Source of the DNA: Strigomonas culicis
Taxonomy: Eukaryota > Euglenozoa > Kinetoplastea > Trypanosomatida > Trypanosomatidae
Assembly (NCBI GenBank): GCA_000482145.1
Contig: AUXH01000481.1
Location: 1-14,909 of the forward strand
Reading direction: 5' to 3'
Length of the DNA: 14,909 nt
Under the pieces are notes generated by a model, which was not told the origin of the DNA, did not search any database, and saw nothing but the letters and a program-made list of their open reading frames with translations. The translations under genes and the position numbers were made by a program. Positions within the stretch are counted from its first letter, which is position 1, and each line of letters opens with the position of its first letter. Shown here one piece after another: positions 6,856-14,909 of the stretch.

Positions 6856-8133
6856 TTAAGTACCTCGTTTCTTCCACAGAATCCATATGCCGGTGCACTC
6901 TAACAAGCGACACGTTCCATCCTTCGCCTGCTCCTCCCCCGCTTCACGCTGGAGATGCGTGTCCCTCATCTTGGCCGCCATCTCCTTCCCGAAGAAGAAC
7001 TGCACGGCCCGCTCGCCCTCCGCCAAACTTGGGAACACGTAGTCCGTGCGCACCCAGTGCTCCTCGAAGCCGTAGTGCTCCTTCATGTAGTCAATCAGCG
7101 TGTTCTGCCGTGTCGGTGTCGTGGTGTTGTTGCCCAGCGTTTCGATGATCACCAGCGCCGCGTCCGAGACGGAGGTGTCCAGCTGACCAAGGAGGGCGTG
7201 CAGCACGCCGTCCACGTGCGCGTGCCACCGCTCGCCGCCCCACGCCTGTCGCACCACGTAGGAGAGGGCCCAGGCACACAGCACGAGCTGGCAGCGCGGG
7301 TGGCCCGTGCGGCGCAGGAACTGCGCCTGCAGGTGCTCGAAGGTGCACGGGCGCAGGCAGAGCGAGAGCGTGTGCGCACCGGTCGCGTCGCGGGCCGCGC
7401 CCGGCGGGTCGGCGTCACGCGCGGGCAGCACAACGGCCCCACTCTGCGCGCCCTCGCAGGCCGCGTGGGGCAGCAGCGCAAGCTGGCGGTAGTACCCGCC
7501 CGCGTTGTGCGCCGCCGCGTAGCGCACCGTCTGCGCGAGGCAGACCTCCAGCATGCTCACCTCCTTGTCGTAGCCGTAGATGGCGGCCACCTGCGCGCGA
7601 GGCTGCACCAGCAGCTGCTCCAGCCGCCCCGTGCCGCAGCCCATGTCCAGCACCCGCAGCCACGGCGGCGGTGGCGGCGCGCCGACCCCGGCCGTGGAGG
7701 ACGCGGCGGTGCCGTGCGTCGCGTGCAGCCGCGCAAGCACCGTGTTGGACAGGAGCTCGTACAGCGCCTCGCACTGGTGGTGCTGCATGAAGAGGTCGTA
7801 CGCCTGGGGGAACCGCTTGTACATCTCCTTGGTGCCCACGCGGTGGGGCGGGATGGCGTCGTGGAGAGTTTTTGCGAGGGGCTCCGGGCCGCGCTGGGCG
7901 TCGTCCTCCGCGTGCGCGTGCGGAGACCATATCGATTCGAGGCGGCGGCGCTTTTTGTTGCTCAGGAGCTGCGTCATGAGGGGGATCGCGTCCATGTCCT
8001 CGTAGTCCACCGCTGCGTCCCTCCGCGGCGCATCAGGGGCCTTTGCCTTGCCCTGTGGACGCACCGCCTCCACTTTGTTTTTCTTGAGCGACGCGGGATC
8101 GGGGTGACGGTCAGATCCTTCTGGCGCGGACAT
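6856..8133 (-). CDS. Class I SAM-dependent methyltransferase (425 aa)
   Basis: The ATG at 8133 opens 425 codons ending in TAA at 6858-6856. Residues 1-100 are polar and carry a basic patch (NKKRRR at 59-64) that could serve as a nuclear localisation signal. The catalytic fold starts with motif I, VLDMGCGTGR (161-170), the glycine-rich SAM-binding loop. IYGYDKE (185-191) follows, where the acidic residue at the end of strand 2 normally contacts the SAM ribose. Later core strands include CQLVLCAWALSYV (281-293) and ALVIIETLG (326-334). A conserved-looking tail follows with HWVRTDYVFPS and AVQFFFGKEMA. The substrate cannot be told from sequence: the DPPY/NPPY motif of many N-methyltransferases is absent. 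The mRNA may begin with a short upstream frame: an ATG at 8137-8135 in another frame encodes 8 codons and overlaps the true start. Confidence 0.88.
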   Translation of the reverse strand: MSAPEGSDRHPDPASLKKNKVEAVRPQGKAKAPDAPRRDAAVDYEDMDAIPLMTQLLSNKKRRRLESIWSPHAHAEDDAQRGPEPLAKTLHDAIPPHRVGTKEMYKRFPQAYDLFMQHHQCEALYELLSNTVLARLHATHGTAASSTAGVGAPPPPPWLRVLDMGCGTGRLEQLLVQPRAQVAAIYGYDKEVSMLEVCLAQTVRYAAAHNAGGYYRQLALLPHAACEGAQSGAVVLPARDADPPGAARDATGAHTLSLCLRPCTFEHLQAQFLRRTGHPRCQLVLCAWALSYVVRQAWGGERWHAHVDGVLHALLGQLDTSVSDAALVIIETLGNNTTTPTRQNTLIDYMKEHYGFEEHWVRTDYVFPSLAEGERAVQFFFGKEMAAKMRDTHLQREAGEEQAKDGTCRLLECTGIWILWKKRGT

Positions 8134-8171
8134 GCATCGACGTGTCGGTATGTAGGCGTGTATTACTTTTT

Positions 8172-8236
8172 CTTTCGTTTTGGATAAGAATATGTTCGCA
8201 TATGTGAGAGATGATGAGAGAGAGAGAGAGGAAGAG
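8172..8236 (-). promoter_or_regulatory. CT tract and probable trans-splice acceptor of the methyltransferase gene
   Basis: A GA repeat at 8215-8236 reads as a CT tract on the coding strand. The first AG after it is at 8173-8172, about 39 bases before the ATG at 8133. The resulting leader would contain an out-of-frame ATG at 8137 that overlaps the start codon. Confidence 0.5.
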
Positions 8237-8421
8237 TGGGAAAATGAACAGTAGGATACTGCTCCACAACTCGACGAACTGTAAATAAGTAGTACTTATC
8301 GCATCCATTGTCCCTGCAAATGCACATTTGTTAAATATATACTAATGTAGCCAGAACAAAAAAAATCTATGAACACCCCAGGCACTGGGCCGCCGTAGAC
8401 CCCCTGTGCGGATCGCCTCTT

Positions 8422-10743
8422 CTATCGTGCGCGGTGCAGCAGCGTGCGCTGCTTGCGCCACTCCAGCTCCTCCCTCTTCACCATCGCGTAGATGGCGCGG
8501 TCGACCAGCTTGGCGTCGAACCCGATGCGCGCGAGCTCCGCGAGGAGGCGGTGGTGCTCCACGGTGGCGCCCAGCGCGACGCGCCGGCGCAGCGCGTCCT
8601 CGATGCGCAGGACGAGCTCCGCCTGCCCCTCCGTCAGCGTCTGGTCCATCGAGCCACTCTTGATCGCGTCCACCGTCGCGGTCTTGAACAGCCGGATCGC
8701 CTCCTCCGCGTCGCTGCGGCTCGCGCGGACGTCCAGCCGCATGCGCGCCATGCTCTCCGTGATGCGCACGAGGCTCTCCAGCTGCCGCGCGGTGATCTGG
8801 ATGATGGGCGTCTGCCCCTTGCCGCCGCCGGAGGCGCTCTCGAGTGTCTGCCGGTGCGCGTCACGCCGCACCTGCACATAGAAGTCGAGCAGCGCCAGCA
8901 TCGCCTCGTCGCTGATGATGGGGTGGCACGTCGCGCGCGCGTAGCTGATGTACTTGGCGAAGAAGTCGCGCTCCACGACGCCGTCGGCGCCGATGTGGTC
9001 CTGGTGGCTCGCGGCGGCGTGGCCGCGCGCGTGGCCGCCGGTCGCGCCCTTGTGCAGGTTGACGACGTGCTGAGCGAGGCGGTTGTCGACCTCCGGGTTG
9101 CGCGGGTCGATCACTTTGAAGATGAGGTCAAAACGCGACAGGATGGAGCTCTGGAAGTCCATCTGCTCCTCGTTGGAGCGCAGCGGGTCGTAGCTGCCGA
9201 GCGTCGGGTTCGCCGCGGCGAGGACGGAGGTGCGGCTGTTCAGCATCGTCGTCAGGTTTGCCTTGGCGATCGAGATGGTCTGCTGCTCCATCGCCTCGTG
9301 GATCGCCACCTGGTCCTGCTCGCGCATCTTGTCGAACTCGTCGATGCAGACGACGCCGCCGTCGGCGAGCACCATGCTGCCCGCCTCCAGCACAAAGTCG
9401 CCGCCGCCGTTCGACACGACGGAGGCGGTCAGGCCGGCCGCACTGCTGCCTTTGCCGGAGGTGTAGATGCCGATGGGCGCGACCTTCTCCGTGAACTTGA
9501 GCAGCTGCGACTTGGCGGTCGACGGGTCCCCGATGAAGAGCACGTTCATGTCGCCGCGCAGGTAGTTGCTGCCCTGCTTCTTGCGCGTCCCACCGAAGAG
9601 CAGGCACACCACCGCGCGCTTCTGGTCGACGAGCCCGAAGATGGCGGGGTCGATGCTGCGCGTCAGCCGCTCGTACACCTGCCCCTTCGCGGCGAAGGCC
9701 TTGAAGGCGGCCTCCTCCTCGGGCTGCCACGCCATCGTCGAGCGCGAGCGCACGCGCGAGGAGAAGGTCTCGTTCACACTGATGACCGCCGCGCCGTCCT
9801 CGCGCGTGCTGAAGTACGTGAGGCCGACGCAGCGGAGGTACTGCGCCCGCAGGCCCACCGCGCCGCGCCCGGCCGCCTTCCCCTTGCGGCTGCCGTCCGC
9901 GGCGCCGCGCTTCTCCTGCACCGACACGATGCCGGCGACCTGAACGCGGCTGCCGGGGCTGATGCGGTCGACGAGGTAGCGGTCGACGACGACGGTGACG
10001 TGGCGGGGCAGCTCGCCGGTCGGCACGTCCTCCGGCAGCTCCTGCAGCTTGATCACCTGCTGGTCCTCGTACTCGCACTCCATGGGCAGCAGCACGTAGG
10101 GGTTCGGGCGGCACTTGCTGCTGCCGCCGCCGCCGCCCTGCTGCCGCCCGCCGTTCTCCATGCACTGCGGCGGCAGGTCGACGCTGCGGCCGCCGTTCAC
10201 GAAGGCCTTGCTGCGGCAGCTCGTGCACTGGATCGCCGCGCGCACGCAGCGCGCGTGGGAGGCGCTGGTCTTGACGGCGATGCCGCTCACGCAGACGAGC
10301 TTCGCGACGGAGGCCTGCGCGAGGCGGCGCAGGGAGAGCGGCGGGACCGCCCAGTACAGCTGCACCTGCACACTGCTCTGGCGCGACAGGGCGGGGAAGA
10401 GCTGTTGCTGCTGCGCCAGCTCCCACGCGGCGTGCTCCATCAAGGGCAGCGCGCGCGTCGGCTGGTGGTGCACCGCGTTGAAGAGGATGCCGCTGAAGAG
10501 CTGGACGTGGGCGAGCTGCACCTCGATGAAGAAGAGTCCGGCGGCGAGGTTCTGGCGCAGCATGTCCATATAGAGGAAGTCGTTCTGGATACGGAATTGC
10601 GTGATGAACTCGCGCGAGAGCAAGCGGATATCTACCGCCTCGTCCTGGAAGGCCTCCTGCAGCGACTCACTCGCCGCGCCTTCGCGGTCGTCGCGCGTGC
10701 CTCTGAAGTTGGTGACATGCACCTGTCCTACGTCTGCCTCCAT
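8422..10743 (-). CDS. MCM5: DNA replication licensing factor MCM5
   Basis: This 773-residue protein is a complete MCM helicase subunit. MCM5 is one of six subunits of the MCM2-7 ring that unwinds DNA at replication forks in the nucleus. The N-terminal domain (about 40-320) holds a C4 zinc finger (C173/C176, C194, C211) widened by a Gly-rich insert at 203-208. It continues with KLQELPEDVPTGELPRH, typical of MCM5. The AAA+ core has Walker A GDPSTAKS (405-412), Walker B VVCIDEF (464-470), sensor 1 around AANP (510-513) and arginine finger SRFD (536-539). The signature IHEAMEQQTISIAKA (481-495) is present, and a winged-helix-like C-terminus follows from about 700. All ATPase residues look intact, and length is close to that of MCM5 in other eukaryotes (about 700-775). 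An in-frame TAG lies directly before the ATG, so this is the first possible start. It ends in TAG at 8424-8422. Confidence 0.97.
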   Translation of the reverse strand: MEADVGQVHVTNFRGTRDDREGAASESLQEAFQDEAVDIRLLSREFITQFRIQNDFLYMDMLRQNLAAGLFFIEVQLAHVQLFSGILFNAVHHQPTRALPLMEHAAWELAQQQQLFPALSRQSSVQVQLYWAVPPLSLRRLAQASVAKLVCVSGIAVKTSASHARCVRAAIQCTSCRSKAFVNGGRSVDLPPQCMENGGRQQGGGGGSSKCRPNPYVLLPMECEYEDQQVIKLQELPEDVPTGELPRHVTVVVDRYLVDRISPGSRVQVAGIVSVQEKRGAADGSRKGKAAGRGAVGLRAQYLRCVGLTYFSTREDGAAVISVNETFSSRVRSRSTMAWQPEEEAAFKAFAAKGQVYERLTRSIDPAIFGLVDQKRAVVCLLFGGTRKKQGSNYLRGDMNVLFIGDPSTAKSQLLKFTEKVAPIGIYTSGKGSSAAGLTASVVSNGGGDFVLEAGSMVLADGGVVCIDEFDKMREQDQVAIHEAMEQQTISIAKANLTTMLNSRTSVLAAANPTLGSYDPLRSNEEQMDFQSSILSRFDLIFKVIDPRNPEVDNRLAQHVVNLHKGATGGHARGHAAASHQDHIGADGVVERDFFAKYISYARATCHPIISDEAMLALLDFYVQVRRDAHRQTLESASGGGKGQTPIIQITARQLESLVRITESMARMRLDVRASRSDAEEAIRLFKTATVDAIKSGSMDQTLTEGQAELVLRIEDALRRRVALGATVEHHRLLAELARIGFDAKLVDRAIYAMVKREELEWRKQRTLLHRAR

Positions 10744-11124
10744 CTAGCGAGAAAACAACAACAACGACAAAACGAAATATAGTGTGTATATATATGTGTG
10801 TGTATGGATGTATGTGTTTGTACTGTATCTTATCGCAATGAAAGAAAAAGGAAGACGATTTCTATTAAATGTATCTATGTTTCGCTTTCTTTTTAGTTCT
10901 TCAGGAGGCAAAGGTGAGAGAGAGAGAGAGAGAGAGTGGACAGAAAAGTGGAAACCCAACCATTCCGACAGTGAATAAACACACATACACACACACGTTT
11001 CTTTTTTCTTTCCCATATTTGCATCAACTACGTGAAGACTTTACCATTCTGAATATATTATATAGGGTGGCGTACCCACATCTATCTAATACCTTTTCAC
11101 ACCCAAACTCCTACAGGCCCTCGA
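10744..11124. other. AT-rich spacer between the PCI protein gene and MCM5
   Basis: This spacer holds the MCM5 leader (10744-10898), with TG/TA-rich stretches near 10780-10815, then the CT tract with its acceptor. The presumed 3' untranslated region of the upstream gene fills the rest. No gene, RNA or inverted repeat stands out. Confidence 0.6.
10899..10936 (-). promoter_or_regulatory. CT tract and probable trans-splice acceptor of MCM5
   Basis: A GA repeat at 10915-10936 reads as a CT tract on the coding strand and is followed by AG at 10900-10899. The leader would be about 155 bases with no ATG before 10743. Confidence 0.55.
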
Positions 11125-14100
11125 TCACTGCACGACGGCTTCTAATACATCCTTCTTGTAGTCCCCAAACGGGGTTTCTTTGCTGAGTATCAGAAACTGC
11201 TTTTCAATCACACCGTTGATCTGCCCATCCACCAACAGTGGGAGCAGCCAGTTGAGCGTGACCGCCGCGACGGCGGCGTCGTCCAGCACGGAGGGCAGGC
11301 GCGCCACCGCGTGGTCGCCTGCCTCCAACGTGGCCGCGGCGTCGGCCGGCTGGTCCGCGGGGTCGGCGCAGAAGACGGCCAGCTCCAGAAGGGAGAGGGT
11401 GCGCGGGCACTGCTTGTGCACGTAGAAGTGCACGACCTTCAGCAGCAGGATCCGCCGGCGGGCGAAGCTGAGGACGTTGTGGATGCCGGTCTGGCCGTAG
11501 TACACCGCGTTCGCGCGCATCGCGCGGTCGTATCGCGCCACGTCGGCAGAGCGCAGCGCCGCGTCCACCTCCGCGAGCACCGGCGACGGCCGCCTCGCGC
11601 GGCCGCCGTCGCCTGCCTTGCCCACGCCGTCCACGCCGAGCGCCAGGTCGCAGGCGTCCCGCTTGAGCTGCACCATCTGCCGGTTCTCCTCCTCGTAGGG
11701 GCAGTAGTAGCCGTGGGCGCCGCAGTGGCCGCCGGCGCGCGGCCGCTCGCCGGCCGCCCGCGCCGGGAAGGCGGCGAGCGCCTGCGTGAAGTACTTCGCC
11801 GCCAGGCCGACCTTGCCGCACGTGAGGGAGCGCAGCAGGACGGTGCTGCCCATCGCGTAGTGCAGCGCGCAGCGCTCCTCGAGCGCGTCGGGGAACGTGC
11901 GGTCGAAGTGTTCCGCGAAGCGGACGAGCTCGTCCATCCACACGCCCTCCATGAAGAACTCGATCGCAAGGCTCGCGAAGCTGAAGAGGAGCGCCGTCTG
12001 CGTCGGGGACGGCGCCGCACGCAGCACGTAGAGCGGGAGCACCTTGTCGTGCAGCGCCCGATACAGCCGCCGCGCGACCGCGAGGAGGTTCGACTGGATG
12101 AAGTGGCAGCCAGCCGCGTGGGCCTCGGTGAAGGTCAGCCGCACGCGGCGCAGGACGACCGTGATCACGCAGTACGGCGGCATCGGCTTGACGCTCTCGT
12201 ACAGGTTGCGGAGGAGCAGCGCGAGCTGGTTTGCGAAGGAGCATACATCGATGAGCGCGTCTTGCTCGTTGTCGCACAGCCCGTCGAGGTACTGCTCCGC
12301 CGCCTCGCGGTCGTTCGGGTCCTCCGGGAGCACAATGCCGTCCTCGGCCTCGTCTGGAGGTCCGCGCGCGGCGTCCTCCGCGCGGTACGGCGCCGTGAGC
12401 TCGAGCCCCTGCAGCATCCAGTTCAGCTGACAGCCGAGGGCCACGAGCTGCACCCATATGCGGCCGCTTTCCTCTGCCGCCTCCCGGCTGCCGCCGGGCC
12501 GCACGAGCCGCTGCACCTGCGTCCACACCGCGTGCATGTCAGCCGCAGTGCGCTGGTAGTCGCCGTGGACGCCGACGGGCCCGAAGAAGAGGTCCTGCAG
12601 CTCGCGCCAGCAGCTCTCTCGCTGCCCGGTGGCCGTGCCGCCGCCGTCTGCCGCGTCAGGCGGCGGCAGCAGTGCCTTGTGTAGGAATGCCTCGAAGCGC
12701 TGGGCGCTGTAGCAGACCGCCGTGCCCCGCCTCCCCGGCGCCGGCGCGGCGGCGTGGCTCGTGTTGAAGCCGAACGGGTTCGCCGTGGTGCTGTCGCCGC
12801 TGGAGCGCTGAAAGCTGCTCGAGAGCGCAGCCGGCCGCGCCGGCGCTGGCTCGTGCAAGTTGGGCGGGACGAAGGGCGCGGCGACCTTGCCGCCACCAAA
12901 CGCGCTGCTTCGGTCACCACCCGCGCCGCTGAACACGCTGTCGGGCTTGGGCGCCTTGCTGAACTCGCTCTCACCTGCCGCGCGCTCGCGCTTCACGGTG
13001 CCACTGAACGCACTCGTGGGAGGGGCCCCCGCCGTGCTGCCGAAGGCCGAGAAGCCCATCTGAAAGGGATTCTGGAGAGGCACGTCCCCCTTTTTGGCAA
13101 ACGCACTGGTCGCCTCGGGGGCCCTCCCTCCCTCCGGCTCCCAGCGGGGCTTGCGCTCGTCCGCGTCGTGCGTCTCTGGCGCGTCTGGCTGTTCCGCCTT
13201 CTCTCTCTCATCCGAGAAGTGGTCCTCCGCTTCCCTATCTTCCTCCTCCTCTTCCTCGTCGCCTCCTGTCATGGGGTAGCTGTCTCCTTCCTCTTCACCC
13301 TCCTCATACCCCCCCTCGTTCCCGTCGTTGGCGCTGTCACCCCCTGTGCGCGTGAAGCGGTCGGCGAACGTATCCTCCTCGTCCCCCCCCTCCTCGTCCT
13401 CCTCATCGCTGTTGTTGCTGTAGCCATCGTCGTCCCCTGCACCCTCCTCCTCGTCGTAGTAGCTGCCGCCGTCCGTCCCGCTGTGGCTGCGCGGCGCCCC
13501 CTCCCCCGGATCTGGAGCCCCGAGCGTCTCGTGCTGCACCTCTCCCCTTGAATGGTCGTCCGCGCCGGTGTCGGGGTTAAGGCTGTCCTCGTCCCTGTAG
13601 TAGTTATCCAGCTCTTCTTCTTCGTACTGAGGGGGGTACTCGTCGTGGGCGGCAGCGTCGCGGGAGGGCTGCGCCTCGCGCGGCGGGGCGGCGAAGGCGC
13701 TTTCCAGCGTGGTGTTTGCCGTCCCAACGGCAGAGGGCCCGTTCAGAGGGTTGGGATCACTCCTGTGGGCGTTATGCGTCTGGTAAGGGTTGCTGTTGCT
13801 ACCACCCGCTGCTCCGCCGCCAAAGGCAGAGGCCGCGCGGCCGCCATTCGCGGCCGTGAAGGAAGACACACCGGAGCCGCCCTGGAAGCTGTCGTTCGTA
13901 TGAAACGCAGAGCCGCTACTGTTCTGGTAGTGTTGGTGTTGGTGTTGGTGGTTGATGGGCGGGTTGATTGTACTGTCGAGTATGCCGTCGTGGTTTGTGT
14001 AGGGCTGGCTCGGGTGCGGCTGCAGGAGACCGTGCGCGTCAGACGTGCTGCCGGAAGTGTTGAGTCCTCCGCGACGTCCCCGAGGGACGTCGCGCCTACT

Positions 14101-14514
14101 ACTTTGGTCTTGATTGTTGTTGTAGTGCGGCCGCCCCGCCGAGCTGCCCCAGTTCTTGTTCGTATTATTATGACTATTATTATGATCATACTCATTAGTA
14201 GTATCAAAGCGTTGGTTGGCACTATGGTACCGACGTGAGTCGTCCGTGCGGTAGCGGGTTGGCGGGCCGCCACCACGACGGTCGCCATCTCGGTTGTTAT
14301 CCCATTGTTGCCTATTTCGACCAAAGCTGCGATTGTTATTGTTATTGTTATTATTATTGTGATTGTAACTACTATTATTGTTGTACTGCTGCTGCGGTTG
14401 CCTGCCGAGCGAGGGGCCCCCTCTGCCCCGCGAAGAGTTGAAGGGAGCACCGCCGCCTCTCCCGCGGTTGTTGCTATGGGACCGCCTTTCACCACTGTTA
14501 TAATTACTGTTCAT
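11125..14514 (-). CDS. RGG/FG-motif protein with C-terminal PCI domain, Thp1/PCID2-like
   Basis: The ATG at 14514 opens 1129 codons ending in TGA at 11127-11125. Residues 1-190 are Asn/Arg/Gly-rich with RGG-type boxes (near 17-22, 29-34 and 146-151) and a run of nine Asn (53-61), suggesting RNA binding and disorder. Residues about 200-280 and 470-585 carry nucleoporin-like motifs: SAFG, MGFSAFG, SVFSG, SSAFGGG, NPFGFN. An acidic Glu/Asp-rich block lies between (about 290-455). The C-terminal third is a helical-repeat PCI domain. AAKYFTQALAAFP (905-917) and DAALRSADVARYDRAM lead into a winged-helix end with DGQINGVIEKQFLILSKETPF. This end matches the Thp1/PCID2/CSN12 family layout; the family pairs with Sac3 in TREX-2, which links transcription to mRNA export at the nuclear pore. 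FG motifs would fit pore docking. The frame stays open to 14649, but that stretch is AT-rich and has no family features. The start at 14514 is the best guess. Confidence 0.85.
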   Translation of the reverse strand: MNSNYNSGERRSHSNNRGRGGGAPFNSSRGRGGPSLGRQPQQQYNNNSSYNHNNNNNNNNNRSFGRNRQQWDNNRDGDRRGGGPPTRYRTDDSRRYHSANQRFDTTNEYDHNNSHNNTNKNWGSSAGRPHYNNNQDQSSRRDVPRGRRGGLNTSGSTSDAHGLLQPHPSQPYTNHDGILDSTINPPINHQHQHQHYQNSSGSAFHTNDSFQGGSGVSSFTAANGGRAASAFGGGAAGGSNSNPYQTHNAHRSDPNPLNGPSAVGTANTTLESAFAAPPREAQPSRDAAAHDEYPPQYEEEELDNYYRDEDSLNPDTGADDHSRGEVQHETLGAPDPGEGAPRSHSGTDGGSYYDEEEGAGDDDGYSNNSDEEDEEGGDEEDTFADRFTRTGGDSANDGNEGGYEEGEEEGDSYPMTGGDEEEEEEDREAEDHFSDEREKAEQPDAPETHDADERKPRWEPEGGRAPEATSAFAKKGDVPLQNPFQMGFSAFGSTAGAPPTSAFSGTVKRERAAGESEFSKAPKPDSVFSGAGGDRSSAFGGGKVAAPFVPPNLHEPAPARPAALSSSFQRSSGDSTTANPFGFNTSHAAAPAPGRRGTAVCYSAQRFEAFLHKALLPPPDAADGGGTATGQRESCWRELQDLFFGPVGVHGDYQRTAADMHAVWTQVQRLVRPGGSREAAEESGRIWVQLVALGCQLNWMLQGLELTAPYRAEDAARGPPDEAEDGIVLPEDPNDREAAEQYLDGLCDNEQDALIDVCSFANQLALLLRNLYESVKPMPPYCVITVVLRRVRLTFTEAHAAGCHFIQSNLLAVARRLYRALHDKVLPLYVLRAAPSPTQTALLFSFASLAIEFFMEGVWMDELVRFAEHFDRTFPDALEERCALHYAMGSTVLLRSLTCGKVGLAAKYFTQALAAFPARAAGERPRAGGHCGAHGYYCPYEEENRQMVQLKRDACDLALGVDGVGKAGDGGRARRPSPVLAEVDAALRSADVARYDRAMRANAVYYGQTGIHNVLSFARRRILLLKVVHFYVHKQCPRTLSLLELAVFCADPADQPADAAATLEAGDHAVARLPSVLDDAAVAAVTLNWLLPLLVDGQINGVIEKQFLILSKETPFGDYKKDVLEAVVQ
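14332..14358 (-). repeat. Asn-encoding trinucleotide run in the PCI protein
   Basis: Nine consecutive Asn codons, a mix of AAT and AAC, lie in the RGG/Asn-rich N-terminal region. The surrounding 14160-14400 is locally rich in AAT/AAC and AT-rich compared with the rest of the gene. This resembles trinucleotide expansion followed by point changes. Confidence 0.8.
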
Positions 14515-14702
14515 CGCAACGGCAACTTCTTCGGGTTCTAATGTTCTATTCTTTTTAGCTTTCTTTACGAGCCCGCATAGTGTGTTGTAAGGAGATAAAT
14601 AGTGCGTATATAATGTGATCATGAGAACACACATTAATATATCATACATTTTTGTTGATGTTCTGTAATGGAATTCTTTTAAAAAACTATTTTCAGCGAT
14701 TT

Positions 14703-14722
14703 TATATATATATATATATATA
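14703..14722. repeat. TA dinucleotide microsatellite
   Basis: About ten TA units lie in the AT-rich upstream region. Kinetoplastid RNA polymerase II start regions generally lack a classical TATA box, so no promoter role is claimed. Confidence 0.85.
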
Positions 14723-14878
14723 TTATATGCTGTATATCAACAGTAAAAACGGAAAGCGAACAATCTATCTCTTTGTATATAGGTAAATATATCTTTTTAT
14801 TTTTATTTGTACAAAAGGGTTTCTATATGGCTTGCAGTCTATATACTTTTTTTTTCATCTTGGATCCTATTATCCTTC

Positions 14879-14880
<2 letters not shown>

Positions 14881-14909
<29 letters not shown>
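14881..14909 (+). repeat. CT dinucleotide tract on the plus strand, cut by the window end
   Basis: An uninterrupted TC repeat runs to the last base. The CT repeats upstream of genes in this window lie on the minus strand. This one has the opposite polarity and could be the polypyrimidine tract of a trans-splice acceptor for a plus-strand gene beyond the window, or simply a microsatellite. Confidence 0.8.

Larger units (their letters stand above)
14515..14909. other. AT-rich region upstream of the first minus-strand gene, possible strand-switch region
   Basis: No credible gene lies here. The minus strand carries only a weak pyrimidine tract before the gene at 11125-14514 (around 14585-14600, tatctccttac). 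A 7-codon upstream frame starts at the minus-strand ATG 14577-14575. A TA repeat is at 14703-14722. From about 14760 the plus strand becomes T-rich and ends in a CT repeat at 14881-14909, the polarity expected before a plus-strand gene. Confidence 0.45.

Noticed and set aside
8434..10782. A 782-codon plus-strand open frame covering nearly all of MCM5
   Set aside because: It is the antisense of a well-conserved gene. High third-position GC removes stop codons from the opposite strand; the product is Arg/Ala/Val-rich with no domain.
14515..14649. N-terminal extension of the PCI protein by 45 residues to an upstream ATG
   Set aside because: It is AT-rich, has no family resemblance, and a likely acceptor lies between the two ATGs.
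14703..14722. TATATA run as a promoter TATA box
   Set aside because: Simple TA repeats are common in AT-rich spacers, and kinetoplastid protein-coding units do not rely on TATA boxes.

Overview
The window looks like nuclear DNA of a kinetoplastid, most likely a trypanosomatid. All seven credible genes lie on the minus strand, head to tail and without visible introns. GC-rich coding blocks alternate with AT-rich spacers of roughly 260 to 800 bases. Most genes are preceded, on the coding strand, by a CT-rich pyrimidine tract followed by an AG, as expected for spliced-leader trans-splicing of a polycistronic transcript. I cannot name the genus.

In transcription order (right to left): a protein with an RGG/Asn-rich N-terminus, FG-like motifs, an acidic stretch and a C-terminal PCI domain resembling Thp1/PCID2 of the TREX-2 mRNA export complex (11125-14514); the replicative helicase subunit MCM5 (8422-10743); a class I SAM-dependent methyltransferase with a nuclear-type basic patch (6856-8133); a large protein whose split beta-propeller/helical layout suggests APC4 of the anaphase-promoting complex (3458-6586); a 112-residue single-pass membrane protein of unknown role (2855-3193); and two tandem paralogues with a coiled coil followed by ZZ-type zinc fingers (1010-2062, and 1-732 cut by the window edge).

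Neighbouring genes in such arrays are usually co-transcribed without sharing a pathway, so proximity alone says little about function. Several products do point to the nucleus (export, replication, cell-cycle ubiquitination, methylation).

The right end (14515-14909) is AT-rich and finishes in a CT repeat on the plus strand, opposite in polarity to the CT tracts upstream of the other genes. This may mark a divergent strand-switch region and hence the start of this transcription unit. The left end holds a partial ZZ gene with an apparent one-base deletion relative to its paralogue. No rRNA, tRNA, CRISPR array or transposable element was recognised.
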